This document shows, piece by piece, positions 12,001 through 18,481 of a stretch of DNA of 64,000 nt. The stretch's first letter is position 1, and every line of letters starts with the position of its first letter. The stretch is from NCBI GenBank assembly GCA_018970395.1, contig JAGWWM010000009.1, positions 1 to 64,000 of the forward strand, in the 5' to 3' direction. Both the position numbers and the translations under genes were made by a program. The notes under the pieces were generated by a model that was given only the letters and a program-made list of their open reading frames with translations, ran no database searches and had not been told where the DNA came from. This DNA comes from Bacteroidota bacterium (lineage in GTDB: Bacteria; Bacteroidota; Bacteroidia; Chitinophagales; Chitinophagaceae).

Positions 12001-14865
12001 CTCATCAATGGCAGCTCTGCCACCCAAACCTTTGAGGGATTGACGATCAATAAAAACGGTCGCACTTTATCGGTAGGAGGCAGCACCACCAGACTGGTGG
12101 TTACGGATACCCTAAACATGAGTGCAGGTACTTTCGATGCCGGTTCGTTGGATTCGCTTAGAGTAGGTGGTGCTTGGCTGATTCAAAACAATGCTTCCTT
12201 CACTCCCGGCAATACCACTGTTGCTTTTACCCGCAACGGCACGCAATCCATTCCTGCTATTAGGTATCATAAATTATCAATACTCGGCACAGGTGCTAAA
12301 TCAGCACAAGGTAATCTTACTGTAAACGATGAATTGAATATCAGCAGTGGCAGAGAACTGGATATGGGAACCAATCAATTGCTCGATGGCGGCAATCTGA
12401 ATGCAACCGGAAGTGGTAAGCTTCGTACAAAGAATACATCCGCCAGTCCTTTGCCTAACGGTAAAACCTGGAGCTTCGGGGTACAATTTGAAGGAGCAGC
12501 TGAACAAACGGTAAGCTTCGGCACGTATAACGGAGGGGTGACTATCAACAACAGCAGCAATGGTGCTCGTATGAATGGTAACGTAACCGCTGCATCAGTT
12601 ACATTAAGTTCCGGTGACCTTGCCATACAGTCGAACACCCTTACTTTGAATGGGGCGTTCTCCGGCAATGCCAACAATGCCTTGAGAGGGTCAAATAGTT
12701 CCAACCTGACCATAGGCAACGGTGCGGCTGCAGGAATCTTGTTCTTCCGCAACAGCAGTACTCATAATTTCCTGAAAGACCTGCGCTGTGTGGGCAATGG
12801 ATCTGCTACATTGGGTAATCGGCTGAATATAACTGCAGGTGCAGCCTCGGGTAGAGTGAAAGTAGATGCAACCTCATTGTTGGCAAGTAATGGCAATCTT
12901 GTATTGAAATCAGATACTACCGGTACAGCTTTTGTAGATGAAATTGAAAACTGTACAACCTGTGCGCCCATTACCGGAGAAGTAGAGGTGGAAAGAGCCA
13001 TGCCGAATAAAAGAGCATGGAGATTGGTCACCATTCCGGTAACCGGCAACTATACCCTTCGTCAGCAATTGACGCGTCAGGGACCAAACGCTGCAGTTGA
13101 GTATCCGGGTCAGTGGTGCGCCACTGCGAATCCAAGACCTTCGGCAGAACCGGCAACAGGTTATGGTACATTAATTACTGGTCATAGTATGAGTTCTTGT
13201 GCCAACGCATGGCAAGTGGGGGCAGACCATGTTACCAATGGAGCCTGGTCTTCTGTAAGGAAATACACGCATATCAATAATGTGGCCAGCTGGGGAAGTA
13301 ATAACACAACTAACTTCATTAATTACAATGCTATTCCATCTGAAGAAGGCTATCTGGTATTCGTAAGAGGCGATAGAAGTATAGCCGGCAGCGGATCCAA
13401 TGCAACTACTTTCCGTTTCAAAGGAACACTGCGTCAGGGTAACACAAATCCAGCAACGGCAATTAATGCGCCTTATGGAGTGATGTCAAATCCTTACGTC
13501 GCCCCAATCAATATTAATGATGTATTCAATAACGGTACCGGTAATGCCGATAGATTTGAACGCAATTTCTGGATATGGGATGGCGATAAAACAGGGACAA
13601 ACGGAGTAGGAGGTTATCGCTCTTTAAGTTATGGTTTGGACGGCACTTATACTTGTGCCGATTGTTCGGAAAATATGGACGGACAACAGTTTCTAACCCT
13701 CAATAGCGGTCAATCTTACATGGTGCAAAGGAAATCAAATGTGTCAACCGCAGTAGGCATGATCGTAAAAGAGTCAGATAAGATTTCTAATAGCGGCAAT
13801 ATTGCCACTATGCGTATGGCTAATGCGCGTCTGACCAATTCAACGGATCCCAGTATGCGTATTCGCTTATTCAGAGCCAATGGCATGAATCTGGAAAGTT
13901 TCATTGATGCGACTACTGTACGTTTTAATAACCAGTATCAGTCGGCGCCTACTGAGCCCTACGATATTTATAAAATCAATAATCAGGAGGATGAAAATAT
14001 CAGTCTGCTTCGTACTAGCAACTACCTGGCGATTGAGAGCCGTCCGCTGCCTGCGGTAAATGATACTTTGTTCGTTCCCACCTGGAGAATGGCAGCCAAC
14101 ATAGGATATGCATTGAGTATCTCAACGGCAAACCTTAACCGCCCCGGACTGGCTGCGGAGTTGATTGACACGGTAATGAAAACCAGAACGCAGATCCCTT
14201 TGAACGGCAATCCGTTTGTATATCCGTTTACGACTACTTCAGGTAATGGAACCGGCAATAGCAATATCGGTCGTTTCCGCGTGGTCTTTACGCAGGGAAA
14301 TGCATTGCCGGTGGATTTTGTAAATGTACGTGCTAAAGCCATCAACAACGCTGTACAGGTTGACTGGGAAGTAGCGAATGAAGAAAATCTGCAGCAATAT
14401 GAAGTGGAGCGCAGTACGGATGGAAGGGAATTTACGGCCATTGGTACACAGCAGCCGCGCAATTTGTCTGCTAGGCACCTCTACTCGCTGCTCGACAAAC
14501 AACCTGCTTCGGGTACTAATTTCTATCGCATCAAAGCGCTGGACAATGATGGCAGTTACCGTTATAGTGCTACCGTTAAAGTCAACACCGGCGGCAAAGT
14601 GCAGGATGTGAAAGTATATCCAACAACCGTAGATCAATCTTATTTCACGGTTGACCTCACGGATCAGCCGAAGGGAATCTTTGAGATTACCCTTGCCAAT
14701 TCGTTGGGGCAGGTAGTCATGAACAGAACCATTCAGCACAACGGTGGTTCCGCCAATATCAACGTGGATCTCAGCAATCTGCAACTCACCGGCGGGGTTC
14801 ATTTCCTGTCCATAAAAGATGAACAGGGCAATAAGAAGAGCGTGAAATTGATTATAAAAAAATAA
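13..14865 (+). CDS. Giant T9SS-secreted adhesin-like surface protein (about 4,950 aa; 5' end uncertain)
   Basis: Probable cell-surface or secreted adhesin exported by the Sec and type IX systems. A hydrophobic segment near residues 20-38, ending GYTGWGQ, looks like a signal peptide. Residues about 40-650 hold autotransporter-type beta repeats (KIGTGTLTLSGNNTYGG). Three near-identical 81-aa Ig-like repeats lie at 1280-1522. YDG/MBG-type domains (NKVYDKT, RSYDGT, KEYDGT, NKIYDGT) lie between about 1690 and 2800. The beta-rich N-terminal module recurs at about 2886-3085. The last 80 residues form a T9SS sorting domain (VYPTTVDQSYF ... GGVHFLSIKDEQGNKKS). No ATG precedes the signal peptide: TTG at 13 is the only listed start, and the frame is open to the left edge, so the gene may begin outside the window. 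Ligand and role cannot be read from sequence. Confidence 0.85.
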   Translation: MPTTYNLQPSTSNSSLKSPISSLLVLLFLTLGYTGWGQRIASVSGNWSSTATWGGAAVPTSADAVTINSGITVTVDIPNAVCNSLQINTGNATAILTFSSSGNPSLTVTNAVNVGQSTNPNREGTITFTNGSTLIAGSLSLGTVATQTSLIDMTNGGLLKVNGAITAFSGSTFTSGTGTVELTANNSLPSTIFTAFNNLIISGGTTTFGVNTTINGLLDIKSGATANINATTSSCGSLTGSGTLTNSGASRTFTIGSDNSSSTFSGLLSATTAANLSITKIGTGTLTLSGNNTYGGATTISGGILRLGAAGSGSNTPLGTTAAGTTVASGAVLDLNGFSLATTEALTINGTGISSGAALINSSATPVTYQGAITLGAASSLGGSGNITLSGVLTGAFEVTKVGAGTVTITANNSSSTFTGVTIAEGILSISSFTNNTNLKPITLGATGTSGTLLYSSDGAGGSTTTVINTAGNGGNLNNASVNNLTFSSAGSLAGNLSLNCSTSGNITFSNTLSGAGGVSVTSSGSGIVTLSGANSYTGTTIVSSGTLTLGVANALPITSSAGLVQFSGGTPVFNLGLFNLGTSTASANSAGVLDFDVNTTINLGSSGSNVYYFKASSAQTRNATTITINNWTGNAGATGTGPKFFVGNSASGLSAAQLASIQFDGFNRGALQLSTGEVVPAIMQYRSANAVGGNWTTAADWQVSSDGVNWSAASLAPTTSNAGTINVRSGFDMTISSNVSVDQVTVDAGAQLTVSGNAQLIIANGTGDDLTVNGTLNRTTSAAFTTTGNLVFSATGKYISNFSGASIPTASWDAASTLQIDASIASDEFTEVFGNVVVNNNAGFFISTSSVTNFSGSIAGNFTHNSSGTVALCNKSTDATLTIGGNLSLQGLGTFRITNDLGNSNTRAHSVIVSGNYIQNSGTLNLSDESSSTITSGVSSILEVRGSFSHTGGSISETATDPDVITRIRIVGTSASSFTTTGQTGLVEIQINETGTPNGTNNLVTLSANTRIDHQLTLTAGLVSVPSSMNLTFGSSAAISGTPSASNMIVATDGEVRRILGLNPSSSLFTFPIGDATSTIEYSPVTVSFSGTGVSGGYVSAKVINAKHPNNVNTTNHITRYWTIGQSGYTSTNAIVTATYQQADVVGTEANILMGRWTGALPWTRIASSINTSTNVLASNSGAIGDFTGINNANPSVSITGGNVTVCQNAATTLTASPTGDAPFTYSWTGSISGSTTSSTATANTSTAGGPNSYAVTVTDGNGLTSSASPSVTVTVTAPPNAGTLSGSQAICVGGSTTFTSNGNTGGAWTTSDAAVATVNSTTGTISGVAAGTTTITYTVTGTGGCANATATRTVTVTAAPNAGTLSGTQAICVGGSTTFTSNGNTGGAWTTSDAAVATVNSTTGTISGVAAGTTTITYTVTGTGGCSNATATRTVTVTAPPNAGTLSGSQAICVGGSTTFTSNGNTGGAWTTSNAAVATVNSTTGAISGVAAGTATITYTVTGTGGCANATATRTVTVNALPTLPTGINGSRCGTGTVSISATAGAGETIDWYAAASGGIALSNGSTSFTTPSISTTTLYYAEARNTTTGCVSASRTAVTATINTQPAISNQTASSEYGTATTYQIVATSAASYAATGLPAGITLNTTTGVLNIASTCAAGTYTISVTVTSTAGCTSNSATVTYTRTQKPLTITGVTVNNKVYDKTNTATLNTGSAALSGVVVGDAVTLSSGSATGTFASVNAGAGIAVTATGFSISGAAASNYSLTQPTGLTGTITPRPITLSGTRSYDGTIFASATDLSITNVVSGDNLSLTGSGLINLKDVGSRIIANTSSISRRQFANGNTGNNPNTSFSVTLGQAPQNGNTLIAVIATRGNASNTISGISQTGTTWQRATQSVNASGSLTVEIWYAQGSATSDASITVTMNQSNVKSSATVIEYNGVLSLNPLDATSANTGSGTAASTGNITTTQANDLIIAGVGLQGSSPGMSTIENSFTQVDNPTTQGNPGTNTNLFVLERIVSSTGTYAAGGTLNTSIPWVAAIAAFKGTIPSGTPFTLSGAAAGNYTLTGMTGTLTVTAKPLSITAPTVASKEYDGTNASGAVTAGTLSGLVSPETLGVTATGTYADANVGTGKTATIVYTLSDGANGGLATNYSLANGTAAGNITPRPLTITANNQSKCQGSAFNFAGTEFGSSGLISGQSITGVTLTSTGAASGAADGTYAIIPAAATGATISNYNITYVNGTLTVNPTNPASVTIASNDADNSICPGTSVTFTATPVNGGASPSYQWKLNGTNVGANSTTYNTSSLVNGDQVMVVMSYAATACLAAANTNSNTISTTVTPVPTAFIITGGGGYCTGGSGVSIGLSGSQSGVSYQLVRGGSTNVGSPVSGTGAAISFGLQTTAGTYTVSATNTTTGCFNTMTGSATVVINAIPSTPQIGVIIQPSCTVTTGSVTLNSLPSSGTWTVAINPAGTTSTGSGTSGTFSGLPANTTYTFTVTTAEGCTSGVSAAATINAWTALPAAPTGTDATRCGTGIVTLTATPPGQNQTIDWYTTSTGGTAVLSNNTSFSTPVISATTVYYAETRVIASGCVSATRTAVTATVNATPTITASATATGVTYGVTSTSLTYSATSGSPTTYSISWNASPTNSFLPVSDATLTASPISISIPNSTNAGTYTGNLTVKTVNGCASTGSSFTIAISPASLTITGITAVNKIYDGTATAAISGNAVYSGLQYGETFTVSGSPSANFNNSNVGTGKAVTLTGYTAPNGNYTLTQPSLSADITPAPLSVTIDEVFKAVGTTLASPVTGFTDFSATGLVGSETIGSITVTYGTGAASGAAAGTYVNTAVPSTATGGTFSASNYSITYVPNNIVVGDFKFAFNTGNWTDANMWSSNSSTYAATSAPAATDIVIIRRRNTVTVNTTNAVCGRLELGANVNNTEGFLNFAATGSPKLTVSGQVVIGGFGSSNSNRRGEVTLVSGATLEAEDILLTRTASGVAPGVLNMTGGGTLIANTIVVGQGTATWTPGTGTVILASTNNLTLPATVFTTFNNLTINAGKTVTSGVNFSVAGTMTVNGIFTPGATTHVVSGAGTLTGSGEIDVTLVSATALTSQFSIATRNLSGMTVEYRGAGNQSMAAVTYGNLVTAGSGIKTLLGTTAVNGNLTIGSGTTFNGGGQSLDVKGNWINSGTFTHGSGSVTFSGAGMQTLTGNSNFNNFTVTNTASNISLATNYNLGVEGTFTPNGTTFGSQSGSTINFNGASAQIIPAFSFVNLSINGGGTKTLSGAVTVSNVLTLTSGDISLGNHNLTLNSASGLSGGSENSHIITGGTGVFRRTIGGAATYFFPLGSATHYNPVTYAWSSAPGITRLDASYLTTTASIGTGLPTTVFGCTVAAEILNNGYWNFTPTGTLSNNPSISVGRLGHTNAGLRFSSHGIIRRADANDDWAVAGVWVDNGNTVVNPVNTGNVSLTQSGLLAFGEIAVAKGTGTNSVGLWIGALSGEAENAANWGCNTVPTYTVDVVIPRNVTYQPTILNGNLTAKSITINSGATLRVNGQRTISLADGGAFTNNGSFVSGNQSKLSFEGSGSIGGTAPSSFNELTLNGATTFTRVPTINGNLRLNTGATVSAAPNYDNNAVLVYSSTNTRSVGLEWTGIGTTPGAGAPNHITVENSGTLTISGNRSVPGNFTLSNGVVDVGDNTLSLYGDVTVTGGSFTSGAGGTVLYAKEGNNQNIAAGNYGNLTLNNYSKVLASSGTIGISGTFTPGNAAHTTTGSTLSFNGSGAQNIPAFNYNNLTIAGSNTKTAAAGLTVAGNVLIQGTMNAGSYTHKVSGNWTNNGSFSGAGGTVEFDGNTTIGGTAENSFGGLIVSGRVNAPAGNMNIAGNLIIGDQGQFIPGSGTVTFNSTAAPQSIESELTELNFNNLAVSKSGQTLSVQGWGPTDKRILNVTGNLSINSGTLSAVFTDINMNSGNWSNNGGNFTTGGTRVTFSGTSGNQLINGSSATQTFEGLTINKNGRTLSVGGSTTRLVVTDTLNMSAGTFDAGSLDSLRVGGAWLIQNNASFTPGNTTVAFTRNGTQSIPAIRYHKLSILGTGAKSAQGNLTVNDELNISSGRELDMGTNQLLDGGNLNATGSGKLRTKNTSASPLPNGKTWSFGVQFEGAAEQTVSFGTYNGGVTINNSSNGARMNGNVTAASVTLSSGDLAIQSNTLTLNGAFSGNANNALRGSNSSNLTIGNGAAAGILFFRNSSTHNFLKDLRCVGNGSATLGNRLNITAGAASGRVKVDATSLLASNGNLVLKSDTTGTAFVDEIENCTTCAPITGEVEVERAMPNKRAWRLVTIPVTGNYTLRQQLTRQGPNAAVEYPGQWCATANPRPSAEPATGYGTLITGHSMSSCANAWQVGADHVTNGAWSSVRKYTHINNVASWGSNNTTNFINYNAIPSEEGYLVFVRGDRSIAGSGSNATTFRFKGTLRQGNTNPATAINAPYGVMSNPYVAPININDVFNNGTGNADRFERNFWIWDGDKTGTNGVGGYRSLSYGLDGTYTCADCSENMDGQQFLTLNSGQSYMVQRKSNVSTAVGMIVKESDKISNSGNIATMRMANARLTNSTDPSMRIRLFRANGMNLESFIDATTVRFNNQYQSAPTEPYDIYKINNQEDENISLLRTSNYLAIESRPLPAVNDTLFVPTWRMAANIGYALSISTANLNRPGLAAELIDTVMKTRTQIPLNGNPFVYPFTTTSGNGTGNSNIGRFRVVFTQGNALPVDFVNVRAKAINNAVQVDWEVANEENLQQYEVERSTDGREFTAIGTQQPRNLSARHLYSLLDKQPASGTNFYRIKALDNDGSYRYSATVKVNTGGKVQDVKVYPTTVDQSYFTVDLTDQPKGIFEITLANSLGQVVMNRTIQHNGGSANINVDLSNLQLTGGVHFLSIKDEQGNKKSVKLIIKK
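3847..4575 (+). repeat. Three tandem 243-bp repeats inside the giant adhesin gene
   Basis: Units begin at 3847, 4090 and 4333 with an exact 243-bp period and differ by only a few bases. Each encodes an 81-residue Ig-like (BIg2-type) module starting PNAGTLSG and ending TRTVTVTA. Such high DNA identity suggests recent duplication or ongoing homogenisation. Confidence 0.95.
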
Positions 14866-14874
14866 TATAACTAT

Positions 14875-14897
14875 CCCCCTCTGGAGGAGGCAGGGGG
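14875..14897. repeat. Short palindromic element downstream of the adhesin
   Basis: CCCCCT at 14875-14880 pairs with AGGGGG at 14892-14897. There is no T-run, so it is more a REP-like palindrome than a terminator. Confidence 0.4.
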
Positions 14898-14952
14898 TGG
14901 AACATCCGCCCATACAAAGACTGTTTAGTACGGATTATTGTGTAAATCGAAG

Positions 14953-14982
14953 GCCGGGTTTCGTCCCCGGCTTTCCTTATTT
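14953..14982 (+). terminator. Candidate rho-independent terminator after the adhesin gene
   Basis: GCCGGG (14953-14958) and CCCGGC (14966-14971) form a perfect 6-bp stem with a 7-nt loop. A T-rich stretch (TTTCCTTATTTT) follows. It lies 88 nt after the adhesin stop codon. Confidence 0.6.
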
Positions 14983-14990
14983 TAAAAAGC

Positions 14991-15020
14991 TTGCAGCCAA
15001 TTGGATTTTCCCTACCTTTA
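14991..15020 (+). promoter_or_regulatory. Candidate Bacteroidota-type promoter for the lipoprotein gene
   Basis: TACCTTTA at 15013-15020 matches the -7 consensus TAnnTTTG except for its last base. TTG at 14991-14993 sits 19 nt upstream as a weak -33 element. The expected start site near 15025 would leave a leader of about 28 nt before the ATG at 15053. Confidence 0.4.
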
Positions 15021-15052
15021 CGATATCAATCTCTTTATTTAAATTTAATTTC

Positions 15053-15709
15053 ATGCTTAAAAAATTCGCCTTTTTTGGACTGCTGATACTTGTTGTCTTT
15101 TCTTCGTGTAAAAAAATTGAAGAGCTGGTTAGTGATGTGCTGACTGTTGATGTCAAGATGAAACAGGAGATTGCTTTTGATGTCAAAGATCGGGTGAAGG
15201 ATGAAATTCTTAAGCTCTACCCAGGTTTGACAATAGAACAAATTATGCAGCTGTATCCTGACTTGTCTATACCGATAAGCGAGATTCCCGGAATAAAAGA
15301 GAGCTATAGTTATAACCTGGATTCTACCATTAAAGCAGAGACGAATGATAATTTTGCGCTCTCGAATTTGAAAAGTGCCAAGTTCCAAGAGGTAAAAATA
15401 GAACTTCCAGCAGATCTGGAAATCAATCCTGATAACATTGATGAAATATCTGTAACTGCTCAAGCCAATGACGGCAGTGAGCCATTCGTTGTAAGACAAT
15501 TAAGTGATTTCAAAATCACCTCCGATTCTGTCAATCAAAAGAAAAATTTATTTCTTTCTACAATCGATACTAACCGCGATGTGATTAATCAGCTCAAAGC
15601 AAGCTCAGTAGAATATTCCATTTATGCCAAATTTAAGAATAGTGTTCAGATAAGACTGAAGGATGAATTTAAATTGGTGATCGCATATAAATTAACAGTA
15701 AAAAAATAA
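15053..15709 (+). CDS. Hypothetical lipoprotein (218 aa)
   Basis: I do not recognise the family. The ATG at 15053 gives a clean lipoprotein signal peptide: MLKK, a hydrophobic core, then a lipobox ending VFSSC with Cys19 as the lipidation site. An in-frame start upstream (14897) would put 52 unrelated residues before the signal peptide and run through the preceding terminator, so it was rejected. The mature part is rich in charged residues, Asp and Ile, has no further membrane segment, and reads as an all-beta/mixed periplasmic domain (for example IELPADLEINPDNIDEISV). The gene stands alone between two terminators, so context gives no hint of function. Confidence 0.75.
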   Translation: MLKKFAFFGLLILVVFSSCKKIEELVSDVLTVDVKMKQEIAFDVKDRVKDEILKLYPGLTIEQIMQLYPDLSIPISEIPGIKESYSYNLDSTIKAETNDNFALSNLKSAKFQEVKIELPADLEINPDNIDEISVTAQANDGSEPFVVRQLSDFKITSDSVNQKKNLFLSTIDTNRDVINQLKASSVEYSIYAKFKNSVQIRLKDEFKLVIAYKLTVKK

Positions 15710-15730
15710 ATCGCTGCAACCGGATTCAAA

Positions 15731-15756
15731 ATGCCGCTATATGCGGCATTTTTTTT
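15731..15756 (+). terminator. Strong rho-independent terminator (lipoprotein gene)
   Basis: ATGCCGC (15731-15737) and GCGGCAT (15743-15749) form a perfect 7-bp stem with loop TATAT, followed by eight T. A preceding A-run would let it act on the other strand too. It lies inside the longest open frame of the next gene, which supports the later start of holA. Confidence 0.9.
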
Positions 15757-15778
15757 GAATCATTATAGTATTGAATCC

Positions 15779-16777
15779 ATGGATACAAGTACGATTTTAA
15801 AAGCCTGGAAACAACAGCAGTTTCGTCCGGTTTACTGGTTCGAAGGGGAGGAGTCTTATTTTATTGATGCATTGATTGAGGAAGCAGAAAAAAACATCCT
15901 GACACCTGAAGAAGCCGCTTTCAATCTGATTGTTCTTTACGGAAAGGAAACGGCCTGGTCGGATGTGGTGAATGCCTGCATGCGTTATCCGGTATTCGCT
16001 CAAAAGCAAGTGGTGATTCTGAAAGAGGCGCAGCAGATGAAAGAGATCGAGAAGCTGGAGTCTTATCTGCAACAACCTTCTCCTGCTACTATATTGCTGG
16101 TTGCTTACAAGGAAAAAAGAATAGATGGCAGGAGTAAATTATCGAAGCTGCTTAAAGAGAAAGCGGAATTGTTGGTGGCTAATAAAGTGAAGGAAAATGA
16201 ACTGCCCGGCTGGATTCAGCAATACTTAAAACAAAAAGGCTACGAGCCTACTCAAAAAGCGGTATTGTTAGTGGCAGATCATATTGGGAATGATCTCAGC
16301 AGAGTAGTAAATGAACTGGAAAAATTGTTTATCCATCTGAAAGAAAGAAAAAAAATAACGGAAGAAGATATTGAGCACTGCATTGGTATCAGCAAAGAAT
16401 TTAATCTCTTCGAATTTCAAAGTGCCATTGGAAAAAAGAATGTGGCGCAATCTTTTCGCATCCTTCAGTATTTCGAACAGAATCCGAAAGCAGCGCCCAT
16501 GCAGATGATGCTGCCGCTCTTGTATTCCTACTTTGCAAAAGTGTATATGCTGCTGACTGCCAAAGGAGATGATAAAGCCATTGCTGCGCAAACGGGCATC
16601 AATGGCTGGTTTATCAAAGATTACCGGCAAACGGCCAACCTTTACGGCTATCAGGGCATTGAATCTGCCTTGCTGCTGCTGCATGAATACAATCTGAAAA
16701 GTATCGGGATTCATTCAACGGGTAATGCCGAAGGAAAATTGCTGAAAGAATTTTTAGGTAAACTTCTATATCACTAA
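15779..16777 (+). CDS. holA: DNA polymerase III subunit delta (332 aa)
   Basis: Subunit of the clamp loader that opens the sliding clamp for loading onto primed DNA. The start region (FRPVYWFEGEESYFIDALIEEAEK) and the AAA+-like body (VVILKEAQQMKEIEKLESYL; LLVAYKEKRIDGRSKL) are typical of HolA. The C-terminal collar part (GISKEFNLFEFQSAIGKKN) is also typical. Length is close to the usual 330-345 aa. ATG 15779 was chosen because the longer frame starting at 15731 begins inside the upstream terminator and adds 16 residues not expected for the family. A GC-rich hairpin follows the stop codon directly. Confidence 0.93.
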   Translation: MDTSTILKAWKQQQFRPVYWFEGEESYFIDALIEEAEKNILTPEEAAFNLIVLYGKETAWSDVVNACMRYPVFAQKQVVILKEAQQMKEIEKLESYLQQPSPATILLVAYKEKRIDGRSKLSKLLKEKAELLVANKVKENELPGWIQQYLKQKGYEPTQKAVLLVADHIGNDLSRVVNELEKLFIHLKERKKITEEDIEHCIGISKEFNLFEFQSAIGKKNVAQSFRILQYFEQNPKAAPMQMMLPLLYSYFAKVYMLLTAKGDDKAIAAQTGINGWFIKDYRQTANLYGYQGIESALLLLHEYNLKSIGIHSTGNAEGKLLKEFLGKLLYH

Positions 16778-16798
16778 CTCCGCACCTTTGGTGCGGAG
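16778..16798. repeat. Perfect 9-bp palindrome directly after holA
   Basis: CTCCGCACC and GGTGCGGAG are separated by TTT. The stem begins at the base after the holA stop. No T-run follows, so termination is uncertain. It resembles the palindrome at 61810-61831. Confidence 0.6.
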
Positions 16799-16832
16799 AA
16801 ACCAGTCCTTCAGGTGCGGATAAACTCATGAC

Positions 16833-17633
16833 ATGCAAACGAACAGTATCATCTCACACAAACCCATCAGACTCTATCTTATTTTAGGTGGTTTTTTTAT
16901 TGCCAATGCGCTGATTGCGGAAATCATTGGTGTTAAAATTTTTTCCCTCGAAAATTCATTGGGTTTCGAGTCGCTTCACCTGCAATTATTGGGCAATGAT
17001 TTATCTTTTAATCTCACCGCAGGTGTACTGCTTTGGCCGGTAGTGTTTGTGATGACCGATATTATCAATGAATATTTTGGATTGAAGGGCGTACGATTTT
17101 TATCCTGGCTGGCGGCCGGGCTTATCGCTTTTGCTTTTTTGATTTTTATGTTTGCCATTCATCTGACGCCTGCCGATTTTTTTGTGACGGGTAAACAGGG
17201 CAGCGGCGTACCTGATATGGAAAAAGCGTACGAAAGTGTGCTGGGACAAGGGGGCTTTATTATATTGGGTTCTATTACGGCTTTCTTGCTGGGACAGCTG
17301 ATTGATGTAATTGTGTTTCACCGCATTAAAAAAATTACAGGAGAAAAAAATATCTGGCTAAGAGCCACAGGCTCCACCCTTATCTCTCAACTATTAGACA
17401 GTTTTGTGGTTTTGTTCATCGCCTTTTATATCGGCACCCGTGTGAATGCCAATGGTACGGATTTTGTCTGGCCTTTTAAACTATTCATTGCGGTAGGCAT
17501 CGTTAACTATTGTTATAAGTTTCTGGTGGCGATTGTAATGACACCCGTCGTCTATCTCGTACATTTTCTCATCGAACGTTATTTGGGTGTGGAAACTGCA
17601 AGTGCTTTGAAAAAAGCAGCTATGGAATCCTGA
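16833..17633 (+). CDS. yhhQ: Queuosine precursor transporter, YhhQ/VUT family (266 aa)
   Basis: Inner-membrane protein of the family that imports the queuosine precursor used for tRNA wobble-base modification. About six hydrophobic segments are visible, the first at residues 13-31. Family signatures are ANALIAEIIGVKIFS, the conserved VFVMTDIINEYFG at about 70-83, FLLGQLIDVIVFHRIK, and STLISQLLDSFVVLFIAF near residues 185-203. The last includes the conserved Q and D in the membrane. Length is slightly over the usual 220-240 aa because of an insertion around residues 110-135. Neighbours are unrelated housekeeping genes. Confidence 0.88.
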   Translation: MQTNSIISHKPIRLYLILGGFFIANALIAEIIGVKIFSLENSLGFESLHLQLLGNDLSFNLTAGVLLWPVVFVMTDIINEYFGLKGVRFLSWLAAGLIAFAFLIFMFAIHLTPADFFVTGKQGSGVPDMEKAYESVLGQGGFIILGSITAFLLGQLIDVIVFHRIKKITGEKNIWLRATGSTLISQLLDSFVVLFIAFYIGTRVNANGTDFVWPFKLFIAVGIVNYCYKFLVAIVMTPVVYLVHFLIERYLGVETASALKKAAMES

Positions 17634-17663
17634 TTTTTGATTTTCCTTTAATTTTTCTGCTGC

Positions 17664-17671
17664 TATATTTG
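17664..17671 (+). promoter_or_regulatory. Candidate -7 box TATATTTG close to the LysE-family start codon
   Basis: An exact match to TAnnTTTG ends only 4 nt before the ATG at 17676, so the transcript would be leaderless or nearly so. A TTTG at 17636-17639 lies 24 nt upstream, longer than the usual 19-21 nt. Confidence 0.3.
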
Positions 17672-17675
17672 CCGC

Positions 17676-18368
17676 ATGCCGCAAGCAATTCGAATTTTAG
17701 GGTGGGGATTCATCATCAGTTTCATCGGTACCCTTCCTTTGGGGACGCTCAGCATATCTGCCATGCAGATTGCCATGACAGATGGTGTTCCCCCTGCAAT
17801 TTCATTTTCACTTGGAGCTATAACGGCTGAAATGATTTATGTGCGGATTTCCCTTGTGGCGATGAGCTGGGTCAGAAGCCATGAAAAATTTCTTAAAGTT
17901 TTAGAGTGGGCAGCCGTGGTGATTGTGATGGGGCTCGCTGTTTCCAGTTTCTGGTCGGCTATGCATCCTGCCGTTCCCAAAAATGTGTTGCTCTCCGCCA
18001 CGATGCACCGCGGACTTCTGGGCTTACTCATGAGTGCGATCAATCCTATGCAGATTCCCTTCTGGTTTGGGTGGAGTGCGGTTCTTTTTTCCAAAAATAT
18101 TTTAAGTCCCGGCTTTTGGAACTATAACGCCTATCTTTTTGGAATTGGGGCGGGCACATTTATTGCCCATTGCCTGTTTATGTTTGGCGGGAGATGGCTT
18201 GGTGAACAGCTTAATTCAGGGCATCATTATATGAACTGGGCCATCGGTTTTATTTTTTTCGTGACCGGCATTATTCAGTTGATAAAAATTTACACCAAGA
18301 AAGACGCCATCCATCAATTGGAGCATCCCGAGGAAGTTACGGGAGGGTTAGAGAAGAAGATACATTAA
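17676..18368 (+). CDS. LysE/RhtB-family membrane exporter (230 aa)
   Basis: Predicted exporter of amino acids or related small molecules in the inner membrane. The N-terminal motif GTLPLGTLSISAMQIAM is a variant of the GxxPGP-N signature of the LysE superfamily. A helix-rich body follows with SFSLGAITAEMIYV, a second half-motif NPMQIPFWFGWS, and a last membrane helix WAIGFIFFVTGIIQLIKIY. Start 17676 is needed to keep the first helix intact. The substrate cannot be predicted. The C-terminus (HQLEHPEEVTGGLEKKIH) is a charged cytoplasmic tail. Confidence 0.82.
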   Translation: MPQAIRILGWGFIISFIGTLPLGTLSISAMQIAMTDGVPPAISFSLGAITAEMIYVRISLVAMSWVRSHEKFLKVLEWAAVVIVMGLAVSSFWSAMHPAVPKNVLLSATMHRGLLGLLMSAINPMQIPFWFGWSAVLFSKNILSPGFWNYNAYLFGIGAGTFIAHCLFMFGGRWLGEQLNSGHHYMNWAIGFIFFVTGIIQLIKIYTKKDAIHQLEHPEEVTGGLEKKIH

Positions 18369-18480
18369 TTAGTAATTAACAATTAACAATTAGTAATTAG
18401 TAATTAATAATTAATAATTTAATTGAACCTATAACCAACAACCAACAATCAATAACCTCTAACCGCTAACTCTCAATTAA
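18369..18480. repeat. AT-rich word-repeat tract (AATTAGTAATTA type) between convergent genes
   Basis: Degenerate tandem copies of AATTAGTAATTAA/AATTAATAATTA are followed by a pyrimidine-poor tract with CCAACAACCAACAATC and CCTCTAACCGCTAACTC. No open frame and no terminator. The same words recur at 19816-19850 and 57821-57912. Confidence 0.8.
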
Positions 18481-18481
18481 A

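Noticed and set aside
14897-15052. Upstream extension of the lipoprotein frame
   Set aside because: Would put 52 residues before a clear signal peptide and cross the terminator at 14953.
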